Under the pieces are notes generated by a model. That model had not been told where the DNA came from, made no database searches, and saw nothing but the letters and a program-made list of their open reading frames with translations. This document shows, one piece after another, positions 6,145 through 14,111 of a DNA stretch of 22,685 nucleotides. The translations under genes were made by a program, and so were the position numbers. Position 1 is the stretch's first letter; every line of letters starts with the position of its first letter. This DNA is from Porphyromonadaceae bacterium (lineage in GTDB: Bacteria > Bacteroidota > Bacteroidia > Bacteroidales > Paludibacteraceae): assembly GCA_905372605.1 (NCBI GenBank), contig CAJPPQ010000006.1:1-22685 (forward strand), read 5' to 3'.

Positions 6145-6747
6145 CTACCTCCTACAAAACAATCTCTTTATCCACTCAACGAACATACGCCAAAGGTTAT
6201 GGAGTCCGCACCGCTTCCAAATATTATATACAGCGGTAACGATAACGATTATTCCGACAATCAACGCTACACATACCGTTATCCATCCTATTGTACTTAT
6301 GGGTTTCGGCTCTGTCCGCTCCGTAATGTTCGCCTCCAATTCAGACCTCAACCGCTTCATCTGTGCCGATACTATACTATCTACCTGCTGCACTGTTACG
6401 CCCTCGTATACGTATGTATCACCTTGCTTTACTGTTGTAGTACCGCCGTTGCGGCTCGTCGTCTGTTTTATCGAGCCTATCAGTCTGCCGAGACTGTCGT
6501 ACTTCTGTTCCTCGTAATCGATATTCTCGTTTAACCACTCGGCAATCTGCTCCTTCGTCTTGCTCATTGTCTCAGTTACCTTGTCGAGCTGCGTCCGTTG
6601 TGTTTTTAGCTCGTCAGTTATCTCCGAGTAGTCCGCTTTTGCCTTAATTTCGGTTGAGGACGTACGCTTTACAGGCGTACATCCCATTACAACCGAAACC
6701 AAAATAAAAATCAGTAAATTATGAAATACTAAAAGATTATGTTTCAT
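6145..6747 (-). CDS. Candidate unimolecular spanin (outer-membrane lipoprotein with C-terminal TM)
   Basis: A 200-residue protein with an N-terminal lipoprotein signal (hydrophobic residues 5-21, lipobox VMGC, acylated Cys23), about 128 residues of mostly charged, helix-forming periplasmic linker, and one strong transmembrane segment (~154-176) followed by a short basic tail ending RLFCRR. A protein anchored in the outer membrane by lipid and in the inner membrane by its C-terminus is the defining plan of a u-spanin (as in phage T1), which fuses the two membranes in the last step of lysis. Lys-Arg follow the Cys closely, so the acidic surface-export signal of Bacteroidetes is absent. It is the third gene of the lysis cassette, after holin and endolysin, and has an AAGGAG-type ribosome site about 12 bases upstream of the ATG. 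Confidence 0.7.
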   Translation of the reverse strand: MKHNLLVFHNLLIFILVSVVMGCTPVKRTSSTEIKAKADYSEITDELKTQRTQLDKVTETMSKTKEQIAEWLNENIDYEEQKYDSLGRLIGSIKQTTSRNGGTTTVKQGDTYVYEGVTVQQVDSIVSAQMKRLRSELEANITERTEPKPISTIGWITVCVALIVGIIVIVTAVYNIWKRCGLHNLWRMFVEWIKRLFCRR

Positions 6748-6798
6748 TGCTTTGTCTCTCCTTTTTTGATTAGTTCTATCTTCATATAGTTTACTCTC

Positions 6799-7272
6799 TC
6801 ATTTATATGGCAAATAGATTGTTCTGCCGCCGCTTCGTACTGCTCTTAGCACCTGCTTTCTGTTGTGTGTCTCCGAGTAACTTACGTGTATCCAGCCGGG
6901 GACGTTGTCGTCCCCATTCTCCCATATTAGTTGGTCGAAAGGTAGATTATCCTTGATATAGTCGAATAGCTTCCTGTTGTCGCTCGTCGTGTCTATATCT
7001 ACCGCTTCGCCTCTGGCGTGCTGGCTTACAGTGTCTCCCCTTTGTACGCCTCCGATAGCCTTGTTTATCTTTGCCGAGCGAAAGAAACTTGTTATCTGTA
7101 TCGGCTTGCCATACCAGTTGCGTAACGGCTCAAACACCTTTTCCGCAAGTAGCTTCATTGCTTTGAGTTCACGCTCGTTTGGCGTGTTCGATATGCCGAG
7201 CTGCTTCGCCTTATTACTTACTGTTGCTTCTGTGTAGGTGATATGTTCGCTAATGTTTGTATCCTGCTTCAT
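6799..7272 (-). CDS. Endolysin, M15 family zinc peptidase
   Basis: A 157-residue peptidoglycan endopeptidase of the M15 (M15_3-like) type that would cut peptide cross-links in murein during lysis. Zinc-ligand motif SxHxxGxAxD is complete (SQHARGEAVD, H85 and D92), and the third ligand is H129 in WIHVSY. There is no signal peptide or cell-wall binding domain, so release into the periplasm depends on the holin. Its ATG overlaps the end of the holin gene by 4 bp, and the spanin-like gene follows, giving a compact holin-endolysin-spanin order. Length is normal for single-domain phage M15 endolysins. Confidence 0.9.
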   Translation of the reverse strand: MKQDTNISEHITYTEATVSNKAKQLGISNTPNERELKAMKLLAEKVFEPLRNWYGKPIQITSFFRSAKINKAIGGVQRGDTVSQHARGEAVDIDTTSDNRKLFDYIKDNLPFDQLIWENGDDNVPGWIHVSYSETHNRKQVLRAVRSGGRTIYLPYK

Positions 7273-7742
7273 TGTAATCCCTCTCCTATATCGTTATTGT
7301 TATTATTCTTATACTTATGAAACCCAAGATACGCCTTTAACCGATATAGCACTTCGGTACTTAGGAATGAGTATATAAACTTGATACTCTTTGACGTTGG
7401 AAACAGTATTTTTGCATTTCGAAATATGTTTGTCAGATAGAAATACCCCACAATATACGTTAGCCACGTTATCATCGTATTTGCCAAGTCCACATAACGC
7501 CTGCCGAGTGCCACGTGAATGAATATTATCAACATAAAGTAAAACAATAACAAAAGCAATGCGTCCGTCGCCTTACGCAAGCTAAACGCTTTCTTGTTAA
7601 TGTTTACATCTGCACCAACGCCGAGTAAGATATTCAGCGTAAAACCCACAAACAACGTCAGAAAAGCGTCCGTATACGACGTATATACCGCCAATATCCA
7701 CGCCACTACCGCTGTTACAATCCCTTTAAAAAATTCCACCAT
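7269..7742 (-). CDS. Phage holin, four membrane segments
   Basis: A 157-residue integral membrane protein with hydrophobic segments at about residues 7-22, 25-43, 61-82 and 91-107, and a basic C-terminal tail ending in an Asn-rich stretch. Size, topology and direct 4-bp coupling to the endolysin gene identify it as the holin that forms lesions in the inner membrane and times lysis. It is of the larger type common in Bacteroidetes phages and is not like lambda S. AGGA lies just upstream of the start. Confidence 0.8.
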   Translation of the reverse strand: MVEFFKGIVTAVVAWILAVYTSYTDAFLTLFVGFTLNILLGVGADVNINKKAFSLRKATDALLLLLFYFMLIIFIHVALGRRYVDLANTMITWLTYIVGYFYLTNIFRNAKILFPTSKSIKFIYSFLSTEVLYRLKAYLGFHKYKNNNNNDIGEGLQ

Positions 7743-7748
7743 ATCCTG

Positions 7749-7946
7749 TTATTTGTTTTTATTGTATTTTTCCTCCCATTCCTTACGCCTTTTCTCGTCG
7801 GCAGCCTCTTTTTCGGCATCCGTTACAAGTACCCAGCCGCTCGTACACTCACAAGTAGCCAGATAGCCATTTCTTGCATATATGTCTAACTTATCGCAGT
7901 GCCACCACTTGCCCTCCGTATTCTCCAACCTTATACGCTTTGCCAT
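7749..7946 (-). CDS. Small hypothetical protein (65 aa)
   Basis: A 65-residue protein with an N-terminal beta-like part containing Trp-rich and Cys residues (KWWHCDKLD, ATCECTSGW) and a highly charged helical C-terminus (EKEAADEKRRKEWEEKYNKNK). A very strong Shine-Dalgarno sequence GGAGGAGGAG (minus strand, 7962-7953) lies 6 bases before the ATG, which is exceptional in this window and supports real, high-level translation. It sits between the fibre-like gene and the holin. It may be a fibre chaperone or a lysis accessory; neither is shown by sequence. Confidence 0.65.
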   Translation of the reverse strand: MAKRIRLENTEGKWWHCDKLDIYARNGYLATCECTSGWVLVTDAEKEAADEKRRKEWEEKYNKNK

Positions 7947-7971
7947 ATTCTACTCCTCCTCCGCATTTTTA

Positions 7972-8949
7972 TTATACGGTCAGTCCCATTATATTCCAGT
8001 TGCTTCGCTGTGCTATCAGCTGTTGTATAGCCGCCCTGTTAGGGTCGCTCGTTCCTATCGTCAGGTTACCGAACTGTATCGTCTTGCCCATACTCTTCGT
8101 CGAGAGACTCTCCAATACGTGTTTTACCGAGTTCGATTTTAGTCTTGTCTGCCTCTGCAAACTCGAGTTCTCCTCTATCGTTCCCGTTATCGTAAGTTCT
8201 TCTATCCACTCTGCCGAGTCCATTGCAGGTATCGGCGACATTGGCGGATTATGAGCTATCATCGCAGGCGATACGGTAGCCTTTTTCAGTTCGTGCGATT
8301 GTCCGAATGCACCGTTTAATACATTTTCTCCCACATATTTCACTTTCGGAAACGACACCTCTCGCAACGGCACTCCTTCAAACATATAATTACCTGCAAA
8401 AGCATCTATCCGCTCCAAGTCGGGAAACTCCGCGTGTGTAATATATGTATTTCTCATCATACCGCTCATAGTACCGCCTATCTTTTTCAAACCTCTGAAG
8501 ACCACTATACCCACTTTTGCCTCTCCGCTAAACAGCGGCGACGGGTCGAGCCCCTTATTCAGTGCGTCCACTACATCGCTCATTTTTGCCTCTCCGAAAT
8601 AATCGTTCATCACAAGTGGGCTATTGTTGACGGTTCTCAATACCACTGTCTCTCCTGCGGGACTCACACCACCGCCTCCTCCGACCGTAGCTGCCCCGTT
8701 AAAAGACCCGATGAAAGCATTAAGTGCCACCATACACGCACTTATGTCCGTCTGTGCCGCTCCGTCTATCGTGATGTCTGCCACACGTGCCACAAACACC
8801 GGCTCATTGTCCTCGTATATCGACTGCAAGCAGACGGTATCACCGCCCACACTGCTCGCCTTATACGTTGCACTTCCCGTATAGCTCCGTCCTGTCGCCG
8901 TGTCTGCTATACGTATCGTTTTCTCTCCAAGTTTCTTGATTTCTAACAT
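7972..8949 (-). CDS. Probable tail fibre/adhesin with leucine-rich repeats (BspA-like)
   Basis: A 325-residue protein with an N-terminal beta-rich domain (1-88), a flexible glycine linker (GGGGG at 90-94), and a C-terminal region (~145-300) with degenerate BspA/Treponema-type leucine-rich repeats, for example FPDLERIDAFAGNYMF, LREVSFPKVKYVG and LKKATVSPAM. The C-terminus (LKSNSVKHVLESLSTKS then NWNIMGLTV) resembles the domain that closes many LRR_5 surface proteins of gut bacteria. There is no signal peptide. Position between the structural genes and the lysis cassette, the usual place for receptor-binding proteins in such phages, suggests a tail-fibre or host-recognition role. That function is inferred from architecture and location. 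Confidence 0.55.
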   Translation of the reverse strand: MLEIKKLGEKTIRIADTATGRSYTGSATYKASSVGGDTVCLQSIYEDNEPVFVARVADITIDGAAQTDISACMVALNAFIGSFNGAATVGGGGGVSPAGETVVLRTVNNSPLVMNDYFGEAKMSDVVDALNKGLDPSPLFSGEAKVGIVVFRGLKKIGGTMSGMMRNTYITHAEFPDLERIDAFAGNYMFEGVPLREVSFPKVKYVGENVLNGAFGQSHELKKATVSPAMIAHNPPMSPIPAMDSAEWIEELTITGTIEENSSLQRQTRLKSNSVKHVLESLSTKSMGKTIQFGNLTIGTSDPNRAAIQQLIAQRSNWNIMGLTV

Positions 8950-8955
8950 AGCTAT

Positions 8956-9480
8956 TTATCCTATTGATTTTATTTTCTTACGTTTATTCTTTTTTGTCTC
9001 TATATATCTTATTGATTTCAGGTAATCTACACACTGGTTAATATATGCTGTACCTATTTTATACGCCTCGTTCGATTGGCGTATGATATTACCTTCGTCT
9101 ACGTCTTCGCTGTACTGTGTATCTTTGAGCTTTACCCCGAAAGCTGTTACATTTATCGGATTGTTCTTAACGAAACGACTATAAACGAGGTATGCCATAG
9201 CCTTCCTAAGTCCGTTACAGTGAATATTGCCACCTCCGCACTCCTTCGAAGCGAAATAGCAACCGTTCATCAAGCTCTTTATCTGCTCCTCCGTTATCGT
9301 ATCGGGCGGCACCGTGCCGTTTTCATTGTATTCACGTATTATTTTCACCAACCGAGCCCCAAGCACCGGTATTACGTCCAGTTCTTCCACCTCGTCGACG
9401 TATGTTTTCAGTCTCTTCGTGTCGTTTATGTTGTCCGCTATCGGTCGTATAGCCCTTATGTCATCGAAATTTATTATCAT
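8956..9480 (-). CDS. DUF6712-like protein, probable head-tail connector
   Basis: A 174-residue, mainly helical protein. The pattern of an N-terminal segment with VIPVLGARL, a middle GLRKAMAYLVYSRFVKNN helix and a basic Lys-rich end matches the DUF6712 family of Bacteroidetes phages, which takes the place of a head-tail adaptor (gp6-like). The gene starts with an ATGA overlap on the portal gene end, so it is produced with the portal, consistent with a connector that binds the portal vertex. Assignment is from pattern memory and gene order; no catalytic role is expected. Confidence 0.6.
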   Translation of the reverse strand: MIINFDDIRAIRPIADNINDTKRLKTYVDEVEELDVIPVLGARLVKIIREYNENGTVPPDTITEEQIKSLMNGCYFASKECGGGNIHCNGLRKAMAYLVYSRFVKNNPINVTAFGVKLKDTQYSEDVDEGNIIRQSNEAYKIGTAYINQCVDYLKSIRYIETKKNKRKKIKSIG

Positions 9481-10595
9481 AGTTGTGTTTGTTGATATTG
9501 CAAAGGAGCAATGCTATAATTGCCCGATGTAGTTTTATGCCAATGCCCGAATATGTCCGCAAATACTCTCTCTATCGATATACGTTCTACTTCGGTTACC
9601 GAGTTGTAGTAGTTGTAGGCGTTATTCATAAGGTCTGCCCCGAAGTTGCCCCCTACGTCTTCCGACCTCAATATTGGCGGCTGATTGAACGATACGCCTA
9701 TGCTTTCCCGCACCGCTTTACGTGTAGCCTCGAAATCCTTATCGAAGTTATTCACCGCAAACGGCACGAACTGAGGTATCTCGTCATCGCTGTTTACCTC
9801 CACGTACATTATCTTGCCTGCTTCGGCGTCGCCCTGAAACTCCAATAGCGACTTTTCCGTCGTATTCTCCTGCTCTGCCGTTTGGTCTGCATTCCTTCTA
9901 TCTATTAGCATACCTGCCGATAGGAAAGATTTGCGGGCATTCCTATAACTGATATTCGATATTCCCTCTTCGGTACTCATATCCGTTAGTGTGCTTTCGA
10001 ATATCGGTAGCGGATACGTCTTATCCCCTTCATTCGAAAAATAATATACCTGACCGTTGTAATGTGCCCAACCTCCCGCACTGTCCACCTGTTGCTGTAT
10101 TACTGCGGGGTTCGGATTGTACAGGTGTATGAAATCTATGTCCGTCTTCCGCCACTTGCGGAGCTGAGTAAATTCACGGCACCAGTCCCAATGTATAGCT
10201 ACTTTGTCAAACCTGCCGTCATCGTCCATCGCCTCAAATCTCACGTGCTCGAACGGAATGTACTGTACCTCTGTTATCCGATAGTTCGCATTGTAGTTCG
10301 TATGAAGACAAAAACCGCCGAATTTCGCCAAGTCCGAGCTAATCTGCGACAGCATATAATCTGCCGTCTGTCCTTTACGGTTCACTATCTCCCCGAAAAA
10401 GACCTTATCGACAAACCCTCTGCCCTGTATAAACTTCCGATAGTTATTCAGACACGACATACCTGTCGCCGACTTGCGTACGATATGGTCTACCCTCTGC
10501 GGATAGTCGTTGCCGTCGCCGAACGTCTGTATCCCGAGCGACTTGTCGTTGCGGCTCTCGTATGGCTTTTCGGTCTTTAAGGTCTTTATCTTCAT
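9477..10595 (-). CDS. Phage portal protein
   Basis: A 372-residue protein with portal-family features: an N-terminal DYPQRVDHIVRKSATG start, a central region with phenylalanine/tyrosine-rich beta strands and dyad motifs, and a helical segment (FDKDFEATRKAVRESIGVSFNQPPIL) followed by NNAYNYYNSVTEVER. This resembles the stem/wing helix and crown of siphovirus portals. Twelve copies would form the DNA entry channel and dock terminase. It lies after the capsid and tail-tube-like genes in transcription order, an unusual position, since portals normally precede the protease and capsid genes. It overlaps the connector gene by 4 bp. Confidence 0.8.
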   Translation of the reverse strand: MKIKTLKTEKPYESRNDKSLGIQTFGDGNDYPQRVDHIVRKSATGMSCLNNYRKFIQGRGFVDKVFFGEIVNRKGQTADYMLSQISSDLAKFGGFCLHTNYNANYRITEVQYIPFEHVRFEAMDDDGRFDKVAIHWDWCREFTQLRKWRKTDIDFIHLYNPNPAVIQQQVDSAGGWAHYNGQVYYFSNEGDKTYPLPIFESTLTDMSTEEGISNISYRNARKSFLSAGMLIDRRNADQTAEQENTTEKSLLEFQGDAEAGKIMYVEVNSDDEIPQFVPFAVNNFDKDFEATRKAVRESIGVSFNQPPILRSEDVGGNFGADLMNNAYNYYNSVTEVERISIERVFADIFGHWHKTTSGNYSIAPLQYQQTQL

Positions 10596-10612
10596 ATTAC
10601 TACATCTTTATA

Positions 10613-11230
10613 TCAAAGCGACTTGCCCGCCTCTTTGAGACATTCTCTTATCTCTTTGTTTGTGAGGTTCTTGCCACCAAAATCAACTCCTTTGAACTTC
10701 TCAATGAGTTTGTTTTTCGACATTCCTCCTTTCAGGTCTTCTGTCATCTCGTCGATGATTGCCCGATATTGTTCGGGGTCAAACACCTCTGAGTTCGATT
10801 TTCCCTTGCACATCGTATCGATATCGAAAGCCTCTACCTGTTCCTTCCAGTCTGTAGGCAATTCTTCGAAGTATTCTTCGCAATACGGATTCGTCTTCAA
10901 GTGATACAGTGCCAGCTCATCGCTGATATTAGCCTGTGTCATCGCCTTCGATACATCTCCGTTTACTGCGTCGAGTAGCAACTTGCCACCACGCAACTTA
11001 AATTTACATTCTTCTTTTTGCATTGCTATTTCTATGTTTAGTGTTAATAATTCAAATAGAGCGTCCGAGTAGCAGTTCGAGCACCCTCTCACCTCACGCC
11101 CCAAGTAGTGCCGTGCAAGCTCCGATATTTCACGTTGCAGCTCGCCATCTTGTTGCAGTCTCGTGTTGAGGCTTCGTCCGTCGTTGAATAGCGGACGTAG
11201 TGCCTGTATTGCCCTCAAACGCTCTATCAT
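10613..11230 (-). CDS. Hypothetical structural-module protein (205 aa)
   Basis: An unrecognised 205-residue protein, largely helical and charged. A GCSNC (CxxC) pair at residues 49-53 is followed by YSDALFELL. The C-terminal third (GMSKNKLIEKFKGVDF, then LTNKEIRECLKEAG) looks like a small helix-extended-helix unit, a shape that can bind DNA or protein. No signal peptide or membrane segment. It lies between the tail-tube-like and portal genes, so a head-completion or assembly role is likely, but the sequence does not show which. No clear Shine-Dalgarno precedes its ATG. Confidence 0.7.
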   Translation of the reverse strand: MIERLRAIQALRPLFNDGRSLNTRLQQDGELQREISELARHYLGREVRGCSNCYSDALFELLTLNIEIAMQKEECKFKLRGGKLLLDAVNGDVSKAMTQANISDELALYHLKTNPYCEEYFEELPTDWKEQVEAFDIDTMCKGKSNSEVFDPEQYRAIIDEMTEDLKGGMSKNKLIEKFKGVDFGGKNLTNKEIRECLKEAGKSL

Positions 11231-11242
11231 TGTAATAAAATA

Positions 11243-11833
11243 CTATACAGTCAAAAGTCCTTCCAACATAGCTTCCGTATCCGCTACCGAAGTCTTGAAT
11301 ACCGATTTCGGCAACGAGCCTTCCTGCGTACCTTCGGGCGAACTCAACGTAAGCGTATACACTACGCTGTCGGCAAATTCCAATGTGTTGGCACTCTCCG
11401 ACAATTCCAGTCCGTTGTCCCAACCGTATGCCTCGAACGTTACCTCGCCGTTGGCACCGGTAGCACGGTTCTTTATCACCGCTACTATCTTCGCCCCCGC
11501 CGCAAGTTGATTGGCGAACGTCTTCGACTCCTCTTTTTTCACAAATACACGTAGCGTTACATTGTGTTGCCACATATTGCTGTACGTGCCTTTGGCGAAT
11601 GTTGCTCCTGCGTCTTTCAGCGATTTGCCGAATGTCTCGAATGCAAAGCCAAGCATCTGCACGTTGTTTCTCTTCACGAGCTTTATACCCGTTATCACGT
11701 TGTTTGCTACCGTGCTGCCCTGTCGGTCGATGTCCGAGAAGTTCAGAAGATATACCTTATCTTCCGCACCCGCCGTCTCCGTCGAGTTGCACTTCGCCGC
11801 TACAAGTCCCTGCGTTAATTCCGAACAATTCAT
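11243..11833 (-). CDS. Probable major tail tube protein
   Basis: A 196-residue beta-rich protein without membrane segments. Alternating short strands (NVTLRVFVKKEE, KIVAVIKNR, EVTFEAYGWDNGLELSE, SVVYTLTLSSPEG) fit the tail-tube fold, and the size matches siphovirus tube proteins. It has an AAGGAG ribosome site 8-12 bases before ATG and follows the capsid gene, so it is expected at high copy. The alternative is a capsid decoration or minor head protein; absence of any other tube candidate near the tape measure gene favours tube. Confidence 0.5.
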   Translation of the reverse strand: MNCSELTQGLVAAKCNSTETAGAEDKVYLLNFSDIDRQGSTVANNVITGIKLVKRNNVQMLGFAFETFGKSLKDAGATFAKGTYSNMWQHNVTLRVFVKKEESKTFANQLAAGAKIVAVIKNRATGANGEVTFEAYGWDNGLELSESANTLEFADSVVYTLTLSSPEGTQEGSLPKSVFKTSVADTEAMLEGLLTV

Positions 11834-11866
11834 ATCTTTTTACTCCTTTTTTAAATTCGTAATTGA

Positions 11867-12922
11867 TTAGATTGCCACTTGGAACAGTTCGGGATTGTAC
11901 AACTTGGCGTCAGCCTTGCCCATCACTTCGGTTTTCACCTTGCGGCTGTCGGGGTTGTACCATATACGCATATCCTCGAAAGAGCTTTCTTTGTCTACAC
12001 CGAGGTTCAGATTGCCCTTCGTAGTCAATACCGCACGGTGCGGGTTGTTCAGCTTCGTGCCTGTATTTTCGTACTTCACTATCATCTCGTCCCATATCGG
12101 CTGTGGCATAAGTGTCATACCGTAAGCCTTCAACGTCTCTGTGCCGTCTATCAGTTTAGTGTAGAGGCTTTCAATCTCTTTACCCTGATTGTACTGTTCC
12201 CAAGCGTCGTATATCGACTGTGTGCAAGGTACTATTGCATCCGTCATACTCCTCAGTACCATCGAAGCCTTATACTTCAATGCTTTCAGGTAGTTTGCCG
12301 CACTCGTAGGTGCGAGCTCCTGCTGTGCGTAGGTAGCTCCTGTGTTTTCGGTGATAGCCACTCTCTGAGCGGGGTTCACTGTCGTCTGTGCTATAATCTG
12401 CTTCCAGAAGCCGTCGATGATAGAGAAGTATCTCGTATCTACGCCGTTCGTTATTACACCGTTCGCACTTACATTCTTTGCGTCTGTGTCGTTGAACCAC
12501 GCCAAGCGAACGATGAACTTCTTGATAGCTGCCGACAACACCTGCACCACTATTGCGTAGTAGTCCGTTGTGCTGAAGTCCGATATGTCTATACCTTGTT
12601 TCAGGGCATATACTGCACACGTGCTTTCCAAGTCTTTCCAGCAGTCCTCTATCAGTATCTCCCACGACTTCGGTGTCCACTTTACCGACCTCGTGCCTAT
12701 CTTCCAATCCTGTGCCGTCGGGTCGCAACCTTGCCCTGCTACACCCACAAGACCGCCCTCGCCGATAAAGCCGATTTCCTTATCGAATACGATGTTCGGG
12801 TGTATCGTGTGTATCAGGCTTATCTCGGGAGCCTGCATTACCTCGTCATACAGCAGCTCGTTGATGTCGCGGATTTGCTCCGCCGTGAAGCTAAACTTCG
12901 AAAAATCCAATATCGTTGCCAT
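11867..12922 (-). CDS. Major capsid protein (HK97-like)
   Basis: A 351-residue protein that immediately follows the prohead protease/scaffold gene (2-bp gap), the conserved place for the HK97-fold capsid protein. It opens with a helical N-arm (FTAEQIRDINELLYDEV), has alternating strands and a long central helix, and ends with a beta-rich P-domain-like region (RIWYNPDSRKVKTEVMGK). A strong AAAGGAGG ribosome site precedes ATG, the best-formed of the head genes, consistent with the most abundant virion protein. Sequence type is that of Bacteroidetes phages rather than coliphages. No processing site was identified with certainty. Confidence 0.75.
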   Translation of the reverse strand: MATILDFSKFSFTAEQIRDINELLYDEVMQAPEISLIHTIHPNIVFDKEIGFIGEGGLVGVAGQGCDPTAQDWKIGTRSVKWTPKSWEILIEDCWKDLESTCAVYALKQGIDISDFSTTDYYAIVVQVLSAAIKKFIVRLAWFNDTDAKNVSANGVITNGVDTRYFSIIDGFWKQIIAQTTVNPAQRVAITENTGATYAQQELAPTSAANYLKALKYKASMVLRSMTDAIVPCTQSIYDAWEQYNQGKEIESLYTKLIDGTETLKAYGMTLMPQPIWDEMIVKYENTGTKLNNPHRAVLTTKGNLNLGVDKESSFEDMRIWYNPDSRKVKTEVMGKADAKLYNPELFQVAI

Positions 12923-12924
12923 TG

Positions 12925-13992
12925 TTACTTGCCTCCTTTCATTTTTTCAAGTTTCTCTTTTGCCTCGTTCTTCAGCTCCGCGCTTGTCTTCGGTGCTGCC
13001 TTGCCCTGAGGTTGTGTCTGTCTGTTTCTTACCGTGTACGTGCTGCCCACCTCGTTACGAAGGTCGGTTATCACGTTTTCGGCTTCCGTCAGAGCTCCCT
13101 CCAACGCTGCCACTCTTGCCCGCAGGTTCTCCAGCTCATCGTTGTTGCCTTCGCCCCCGTTCGCTTCTCTTATCTCCGCAATCACTCCGTCGGTGATTAC
13201 CACCACTCGCCCGTCCGCGAGTTCAAACTCACCGTCGGGGCTTGCTGCCATACCTACCTCCAAAGTATCATCTTCGGCTTCGGTAGTGAACAGTACATTA
13301 CCGTCGGCATCCGTGTGGTCGTAGTTTACCACTTTGCCCGACAGCAAGTTTTTCAGCTTCTTCATAAAATTGTCAGCCGCCGAAATCACTTCATTCCTTG
13401 TCTTTGCCATTTCTTTGAAATTTTTTGTTCTTAAATGTTTTTTTCTATTTGTCGTATAAACGTTTATCTTCGATATAAAGCCGTATTCTTTCAGTTGCTC
13501 CGCCGTCAGCTGTCGCTCCGCTTTCATCAGCTCTTCGAGCTTTTGTCTGTCCGTTCCCGTACGGTCTGCGTATATGTCGAGTATCGCCTCTTGCTCCGTC
13601 CGTATCTCGTCGGCGAGTGCCTGAGCCTCGTCTGCCGTCAGGTTGTCGCACGTACAAGCCCGCACCTCGTGTATCAGAGCTCGGCAGTTTGGGTTTGCCG
13701 TGCGGTTCTCTTTCGGTGCGGCAAGCAGCAGACACACCGCCATCGAGTGGCAGCCTCCCTCTATGTTCATATATATATTCTTGCCCGATGTACGCAGTAC
13801 GTCGTATATCCGCAAACCTTCCGATACCGACCCACCGTCGCAGTTGATATTGAACGTGAAATCCTTCTCTGTCGGGTTCTCGTCGAATGCCCTGTGTACG
13901 TTATCGGCAGAAAACACCCAATCGTCCCCAAACCACAACGACATAAAAGGGTCTTCCCTATCTATCGGTTTATAAATATCTATCTCTACCAT
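12925..13992 (-). CDS. ClpP-type prohead protease with C-terminal scaffold domain
   Basis: A 355-residue protein that would assemble inside procapsids and cut scaffold and capsid N-termini. Residues 1-~180 are a ClpP/SppA-fold serine protease: GGCHSMA carries nucleophile Ser83, and LIHE carries His108, at the 25-residue spacing seen in ClpP. The third triad residue is not obvious (the aligned site near AERQ reads Gln161). Residues ~195-355 are acidic then coiled-coil (ENLRARVAALEGALTEAENV), like a scaffolding protein, ending in a basic tail (KEKLEKMKGGK). Met195 (codon 13410-13408) begins this part after an A-rich stretch, so a separate scaffold of ~161 residues could be made from an internal start, as for lambda Nu3. 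Confidence 0.8.
   Translation of the reverse strand: MVEIDIYKPIDREDPFMSLWFGDDWVFSADNVHRAFDENPTEKDFTFNINCDGGSVSEGLRIYDVLRTSGKNIYMNIEGGCHSMAVCLLLAAPKENRTANPNCRALIHEVRACTCDNLTADEAQALADEIRTEQEAILDIYADRTGTDRQKLEELMKAERQLTAEQLKEYGFISKINVYTTNRKKHLRTKNFKEMAKTRNEVISAADNFMKKLKNLLSGKVVNYDHTDADGNVLFTTEAEDDTLEVGMAASPDGEFELADGRVVVITDGVIAEIREANGGEGNNDELENLRARVAALEGALTEAENVITDLRNEVGSTYTVRNRQTQPQGKAAPKTSAELKNEAKEKLEKMKGGK
13408..13410 (-). promoter_or_regulatory. Possible internal start for a stand-alone scaffold protein
   Basis: Codon 195 of the protease gene is ATG (MAKTRNEV) and lies at the junction of the protease and scaffold-like domains, preceded by A-rich sequence with AAAGAA just upstream. Starting here would give a ~161-residue scaffold without the protease. 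No strong Shine-Dalgarno is present, and Bacteroidetes often lack one, so this is suggestive only. Confidence 0.35.
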
Positions 13993-14007
13993 AATCGCTT
14001 AATCTCT

Positions 14008-14022
14008 TTTATGCAAAAGTAA
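14008..14022 (-). promoter_or_regulatory. Candidate head-operon promoter
   Basis: On the minus strand TACTTTTG (14021-14014) matches the Bacteroides -7 box, and the 11-mer TTACTTTTGCA is identical to the one in the early-operon promoter. No TTTG-like -33 element is found 19-21 bp upstream, so an activator or a phage-encoded factor may be needed. The start site near 14008 would leave a short leader of about 16 nt before the protease ATG at 13992. Confidence 0.4.
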
Positions 14023-14068
14023 CCCCATATTTTTCTGCCTGTTTCTATTTTTTTATAGGAATTTTTTC

Positions 14069-14076
14069 TACCTTTG
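14069..14076 (+). promoter_or_regulatory. Promoter -7 box of the lipoprotein moron gene
   Basis: TACCTTTG matches TAnnTTTG exactly and sits 35 bases before the ATG at 14112. The -33 region is only a T-run (TATTTT, 14046-14051), a weak match. The region is strongly AT-rich and is divergent from the head-operon promoter. Confidence 0.5.
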
Positions 14077-14111
14077 TATTATCATTATAAACAATTAATT
14101 TCAAGACTATT

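Noticed and set aside
6744..6785. A 13-codon minus-strand frame (MKIELIKKGETKQ) that overlaps the spanin start by ATGA
   Set aside because: It may aid translational coupling, but it is too short to distinguish from chance and the sequence mainly supplies the AAGGAGAG ribosome site of the spanin gene.
11879..13009. A 376-codon plus-strand open frame opposite the capsid gene
   Set aside because: Its Cys/Tyr/Leu-rich composition and complete overlap with the capsid gene mark it as a reverse-strand shadow.
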